Assembly: GCF_003347515.1 (NCBI RefSeq)
Contig: NZ_QEII01000323.1
Span: forward strand, 62,001-126,000
Length of the DNA stretch: 64,000 nucleotides
DNA from: Rhodoferax ferrireducens
GTDB taxonomy: Bacteria > Pseudomonadota > Gammaproteobacteria > Burkholderiales > Burkholderiaceae_C
Reading direction: 5' to 3'
The notes below the pieces were generated by a model. The model had not been told where the DNA came from and did no database searches. It worked only from the letters and a program-made list of their open reading frames with translations. The translations under genes and the position numbers were made by a program. Shown here in pieces: positions 61,081-64,000 of the stretch. Position 1 is the first letter of the stretch; each line of letters opens with the position of its first letter.

Positions 61081-61455
61081 ATGGAAAGTCCTTACAAAGG
61101 AAAAACCGGTTCCAAGCGCTTGATCAACGCTTTCAAGTATTCCTGCGCCGGTCTGCAGGAGGCTTTCCGCAATGAAGATGCTTTCCGTCAAGAGGTATTG
61201 CTTGCCAGCGTTCTGGTGCCGCTGGCATTCTGGTTGGAGCATGACAATCTCGGTCGCGCCTTGATGATCGCGTGCGTGCTGCTGCTCCTCATTGTCGAGC
61301 TGCTCAATTCAGCCATCGAAGCAACGGTGGACCGCATCTCTCTCGACGACCACAGACTCGCCAAACGCGCCAAGGACATCGGCAGCGCAGCCGTCTTGAT
61401 CAGCCTTCTGAATCTCGTGGTCATTTGGGCACTTGTTTTGGCGAAGCAGCTATGA
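61081..61455 (+). CDS. dgkA: Diacylglycerol kinase (DgkA)
   Basis: A 124-residue inner-membrane kinase phosphorylating diacylglycerol to phosphatidate. Three membrane helices are visible and the catalytic motif is ELLNSAIEATVDR with the conserved Glu; AFRQEV is the N-terminal block. It starts 11 bp after the LpxH-like gene and its stop overlaps the next ATG by four bases, so the three are one operon. Confidence 0.93.
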   Translation: MESPYKGKTGSKRLINAFKYSCAGLQEAFRNEDAFRQEVLLASVLVPLAFWLEHDNLGRALMIACVLLLLIVELLNSAIEATVDRISLDDHRLAKRAKDIGSAAVLISLLNLVVIWALVLAKQL

Positions 61456-62642
61456 AAATCCTGTTCATCTCCGATGTCTATTTTCCGCGTGTCAACGGCG
61501 TTTCAACGTCGATAGAAACCTTTCGCCACAACCTGGCGTCACTGGGTCACACGGTCCATTTGATTGCGCCAGACTATTTGGCACCCAGTGCCGATGAGAC
61601 AGATATCCTGCGTGTGCCTGCACGCCAGTTGCCCTTCGACCCCGAAGACCGATTAATGAGTTACCGGTGGGTCATGACGCATCTTGAAAGATGGCGTGGC
61701 GAACATTACGACATCATTCACATTCAAACGCCTTTTGTTGCGCATTACCTGGGCACCAAGTTATCGCGCTTGCTGGGCATTCCTTGCGTCGAGACCTACC
61801 ACACCTTTTTCGAGGAATATCTCCATCACTATGTCCCCCTCGTGCCCAGACAGGTAATGCGCTTTATCGCCAAGCGCTTCTCTCGTCATCAGGGGAATAG
61901 TCTGGACGGCATGGTTGTGCCGTCACATCCCATGCACCACATACTGAAGAGCTACGGCATCACGACGCCTACAGAGGTCATTCCAACCGGCATCGAGCCG
62001 GAGAGCTTTGTACCGGGAGACCGCGAAGCGTTTCGAAAAAACCACCACATTCCACAGGATCGGCCGGTCCTACTTTTCCTGGGGCGCGTGGCGCACGAAA
62101 AAAACATCGGCTTCCTGATCAAGACCGTGGACCGCGTCAGACATGAAATTTCCGACGTGCTTCTCGTCATCGCGGGTGAAGGACCGGCACGGGAAAGCCT
62201 GGAACTGGAAGTCAAAAAACTCGGGCTTGACGAGAACGTGAGGTTCATCGGCTACCTGGATCGCCATACGGAATTGAACAGTTGCTATCGCGCCGCAGAC
62301 ATTTTTGTCTTCTCTTCGCGAACAGAAACACAGGGACTGGTTTTGCTCGAAGCCATGGCACAAGGCGTGCCCGTCGTCTCCACCGCCGAGCTCGGGACGC
62401 GAGATGTGCTGCGAGAAGGCGCCGGCGTATGGATTGCACAGGAGGATGTCGCTGACTTTTCGGGCAAAGTCGTCAGAATGCTAAGGGATGCGCAAGCTCG
62501 CAAAGACCTGGGTGATGCAGGCCGTGACTACGCGCATGAATGGTCCGCCGCCAAGCAGGCGCAGCGAATGCTGAACTTTTACCAGGCTGTTCTCAATCCC
62601 CCGCTGAATTGCGTGAAAGTGGCGACTGCGGTTCCACAATAA
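61452..62642 (+). CDS. GT4-family glycosyltransferase (MgtA-like)
   Basis: A 396-residue GT-B glycosyltransferase. N-terminal FISDVYFPRVNGVSTS and HIQTPFVAHYLG; C-terminal FLGRVAHEKNIGFLI, the donor-binding IAGEGP and the EX7E motif in TETQGLVLLEAMAQGVPVV. These match mannosyl/glucosyltransferases acting on diacylglycerol or phosphatidylinositol. Coupled by ATGA to dgkA, so glycolipid synthesis from diacylglycerol is likely. Start is MKILFISD at 61452. Confidence 0.9.
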   Translation: MKILFISDVYFPRVNGVSTSIETFRHNLASLGHTVHLIAPDYLAPSADETDILRVPARQLPFDPEDRLMSYRWVMTHLERWRGEHYDIIHIQTPFVAHYLGTKLSRLLGIPCVETYHTFFEEYLHHYVPLVPRQVMRFIAKRFSRHQGNSLDGMVVPSHPMHHILKSYGITTPTEVIPTGIEPESFVPGDREAFRKNHHIPQDRPVLLFLGRVAHEKNIGFLIKTVDRVRHEISDVLLVIAGEGPARESLELEVKKLGLDENVRFIGYLDRHTELNSCYRAADIFVFSSRTETQGLVLLEAMAQGVPVVSTAELGTRDVLREGAGVWIAQEDVADFSGKVVRMLRDAQARKDLGDAGRDYAHEWSAAKQAQRMLNFYQAVLNPPLNCVKVATAVPQ

Positions 62643-62650
62643 TTCACAAA

Positions 62651-62920
62651 ATGAAACCCTACTCAATCAAAATCGATGCTGCACACGGAACCCAATTGCC
62701 AATGTACAAACACGAAGAAACATTAATCTCGCCTAGCGGCTTGCGGTACACATCAAAAGAAAATGGCTCACCCTTTCAAGGCGTGGGCGGCACGGGAGAA
62801 ACGCTGAGTTGTATCAAGTGTGGAAAACACCGCCTGAAACGAAATGGTGTTTTCAAGCGTTACCTAAACGCTCCCCTGTTTTTTTGTTTTGACTGCAAGC
62901 CGAACAAGGCATCGCAGTAA
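62651..62920 (+). CDS. Small zinc-ribbon-like protein of unknown function
   Basis: An 89-residue protein. Its C-terminal half has two CxxC knuckles, SCIKCGKH and FFCFDCK, 20-25 residues apart with basic residues between (RLKRNGVFKRY), a plausible single zinc ribbon that could bind nucleic acid. The start MKPYSIKIDAAHG follows the glycosyltransferase by 8 bp. I do not recognise a named family. Confidence 0.7.
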   Translation: MKPYSIKIDAAHGTQLPMYKHEETLISPSGLRYTSKENGSPFQGVGGTGETLSCIKCGKHRLKRNGVFKRYLNAPLFFCFDCKPNKASQ

Positions 62921-63000
62921 CGGATCGGCAGCCAGCACTGAGCCTTTACCACGCGAGGCATCCACCGCGAAGTTGCCAGTTATCAATGCAGAAGAACCAT

Positions 63001-63022
63001 ATAAACTGTATAAATAGTTTAT
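63001..63022. promoter_or_regulatory. AT-rich inverted repeat upstream of a small gene
   Basis: Seven-base arms ATAAACT (63001-63007) and AGTTTAT (63016-63022) flank GTATAAAT, which itself could be a -10 box. Such an operator-over-promoter layout suggests a repressor site. It is 26 bp upstream of the 63049 start. Confidence 0.4.
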
Positions 63023-63048
63023 GAATGAGCGAACTGGGGAGATATACC

Positions 63049-63228
63049 ATGGACGCGAAAACTACTGCAGTGACGATCGATCCGCGGTGGCTGCTTCAAA
63101 GGCTCGGACACAAGATGATTGAAGCCTTGAGAAAGCCATCACCCATCGATGCACCGCCACATGTAGGCATGTTTGCCGGCTCGCTGCTATCTCATGATTG
63201 CTGGACACCTCCCAAGGTGCCACACTAA
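63049..63228 (+). CDS. Small protein of unknown function
   Basis: A 59-residue protein starting MDAKTTAVTIDPRWL after GGGAGAT; a start eight codons upstream (63025) is possible but lacks a ribosome site. A short amphipathic helix LLQRLGHKMIEALRK lies in the centre; the C-terminus is Pro/His-rich. Weakly supported: it has a good ribosome site but no recognised family. Confidence 0.45.
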   Translation: MDAKTTAVTIDPRWLLQRLGHKMIEALRKPSPIDAPPHVGMFAGSLLSHDCWTPPKVPH

Positions 63229-63263
63229 ATTGAGCTTGCCAGCGCCACCGGGGCCGGTTGGAA

Positions 63264-63809
63264 TTACGCTGTCTTGACGGTCTTCTTGGCCGCATCGACT
63301 GCTGGGTTGCTTACTTCTGTCAAGCCGGACTGAGACACTTCGACGGCCTTTTTCGCGGAGGTCTGCGCTGATTCGACTGCATTTTGACCGAGGGTCATGG
63401 CGCTCTTGAAGGCGGCCACAGCGGACTCAGTGCCTGCGGGGACATTCCTTACAAGGGTGTCAACAAAGCCACTCAATGCCTTTTGAGTTTCGGCCATGTT
63501 GGCTTCCACTGCTTTCGTAAAGTCTACACCGGCGCCCGTGGCAATGGCCTGAACATCGTGCAGATAGGCGACAGATTTCTCGGTCAAGGGTTTCGTCAGA
63601 CCCGATTGCAGAGCCATCAGCTCCGGCGCATCCTTGGCACCCAGTACCGCCTGCAAATGGCCAAAGGAATCGCCCAGGGCAGCCTTGGATGCAGCCAGGT
63701 TGAGTTCTGCCAGCTTTTCTACACCAGCATGCGCATTGCTAGTCATTCCCTCCAATGCCTGCAATTGGGCTTTGCTGATGGCGATGATTTGTTCGACGGC
63801 GTTGTTCAT
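63264..63809 (-). CDS. Phasin family protein (PHA granule-associated)
   Basis: A 181-residue Ala-rich helical protein. MNNAVEQIIAISKAQLQALE and EKLAELNLAASKAALGDS are the phasin_2 blocks. The C-terminal third (SAQTSAKKAVEVSQSG to AAKKTVKTA) is a Lys/Ala tail seen in many beta-proteobacterial phasins. It coats polyhydroxyalkanoate granules. The start was set by AGGAAA upstream; a longer reading is unlikely. No PHA synthase gene is in the window. Confidence 0.92.
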   Translation of the reverse strand: MNNAVEQIIAISKAQLQALEGMTSNAHAGVEKLAELNLAASKAALGDSFGHLQAVLGAKDAPELMALQSGLTKPLTEKSVAYLHDVQAIATGAGVDFTKAVEANMAETQKALSGFVDTLVRNVPAGTESAVAAFKSAMTLGQNAVESAQTSAKKAVEVSQSGLTEVSNPAVDAAKKTVKTA

Positions 63810-64000
63810 TTCGGTTTCCTGGTTAATGGGAAGAATCTGCTGACTGCTCAATGCAAGCCGTATCCGGCTATCTATGCAGCATGGCGGCATAGGTTTGAGT
63901 CTGGACAGATTAGCTTCTGACCATGAATTCTTTGTGACAAGAAAACTCTCCAAACCGAACTGGCATGGTTTCGTTTCGTTCCGTTACAACTGCAACCAGT

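Overview
The window looks like a chromosomal segment of a betaproteobacterium of the order Burkholderiales. The protein families, the DUF3348/DUF802/OmpA/DUF2894 operon, the Bug-type receptor and the phasin all point that way. From about 27 kb rightwards, a dispersed repeat built around TAGCTGCTAGCGC and GGGCTAGAGGC suggests the Comamonadaceae (Rhodoferax/Polaromonas type). That family-level call is an inference from memory, not a search. No rRNA, tRNA, CRISPR array or intact insertion sequence was seen.

1-13.4 kb is a catabolic island for an unidentified amine or amino acid. It holds an FAD amine oxidoreductase (cut by the left edge), a HAD hydrolase, two aldehyde dehydrogenases, a class III aminotransferase with an Lrp regulator, a D-malate/tartrate dehydrogenase and an aspartoacylase-like hydrolase. 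Two tandem double-GNAT acetyltransferases and a chemoreceptor lie among them. 13.5-17.6 kb is a tightly overlapping four-gene operon whose core is a MotA/ExbB-like channel with a very long cytoplasmic tail plus an OmpA/MotB-like partner. Its architecture resembles the ZorAB stator, but the two flanking genes are of unknown function.

18-26.7 kb carries a glycine-zipper protein, a methionine gamma-lyase-like enzyme beside the frameshifted remains of its probable Lrp regulator, and a reductase fragment. It continues with a D-tartrate operon (DapA-like aldolase, TctC receptor, SDR, D-tartrate dehydratase) under a divergent LysR regulator, and an M48 peptidase. 26.9-38.9 kb has a 2-haloacid dehalogenase with a dispersed repeat inside its coding sequence, malate synthase G with an extra tail, a BrnT/BrnA toxin-antitoxin pair, a diguanylate cyclase, an MBL hydrolase and an OsmF/YehYXW-type osmoprotectant ABC transporter.

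39-44.7 kb is a full arsenic operon (arsR, arsD, arsA, thioredoxin-type arsC, acr3, glutaredoxin-type arsC, arsH). Three copies of an inverted-repeat element lie in it, two of them inside genes. 44.8-54.8 kb is a tetrathionate module: the TtrS/TtrR two-component system, TtrBCA reductase, and a divergent five-haem cytochrome that fuses an alcohol-dehydrogenase-type triheme cytochrome to a TsdA thiosulfate dehydrogenase/tetrathionate reductase. This module is bracketed by intact arsH and a second, truncated, diverged copy of the arsH 3' half. 55-64 kb holds small stress proteins (RidA, lmo0937-type, CsbD), a DUF318/ArsP-like permease with a mini-thioredoxin, an Acg-type nitroreductase, a membrane-lipid operon (LpxH-like phosphatase, DgkA, GT4 glycosyltransferase), small unknown genes and a phasin.
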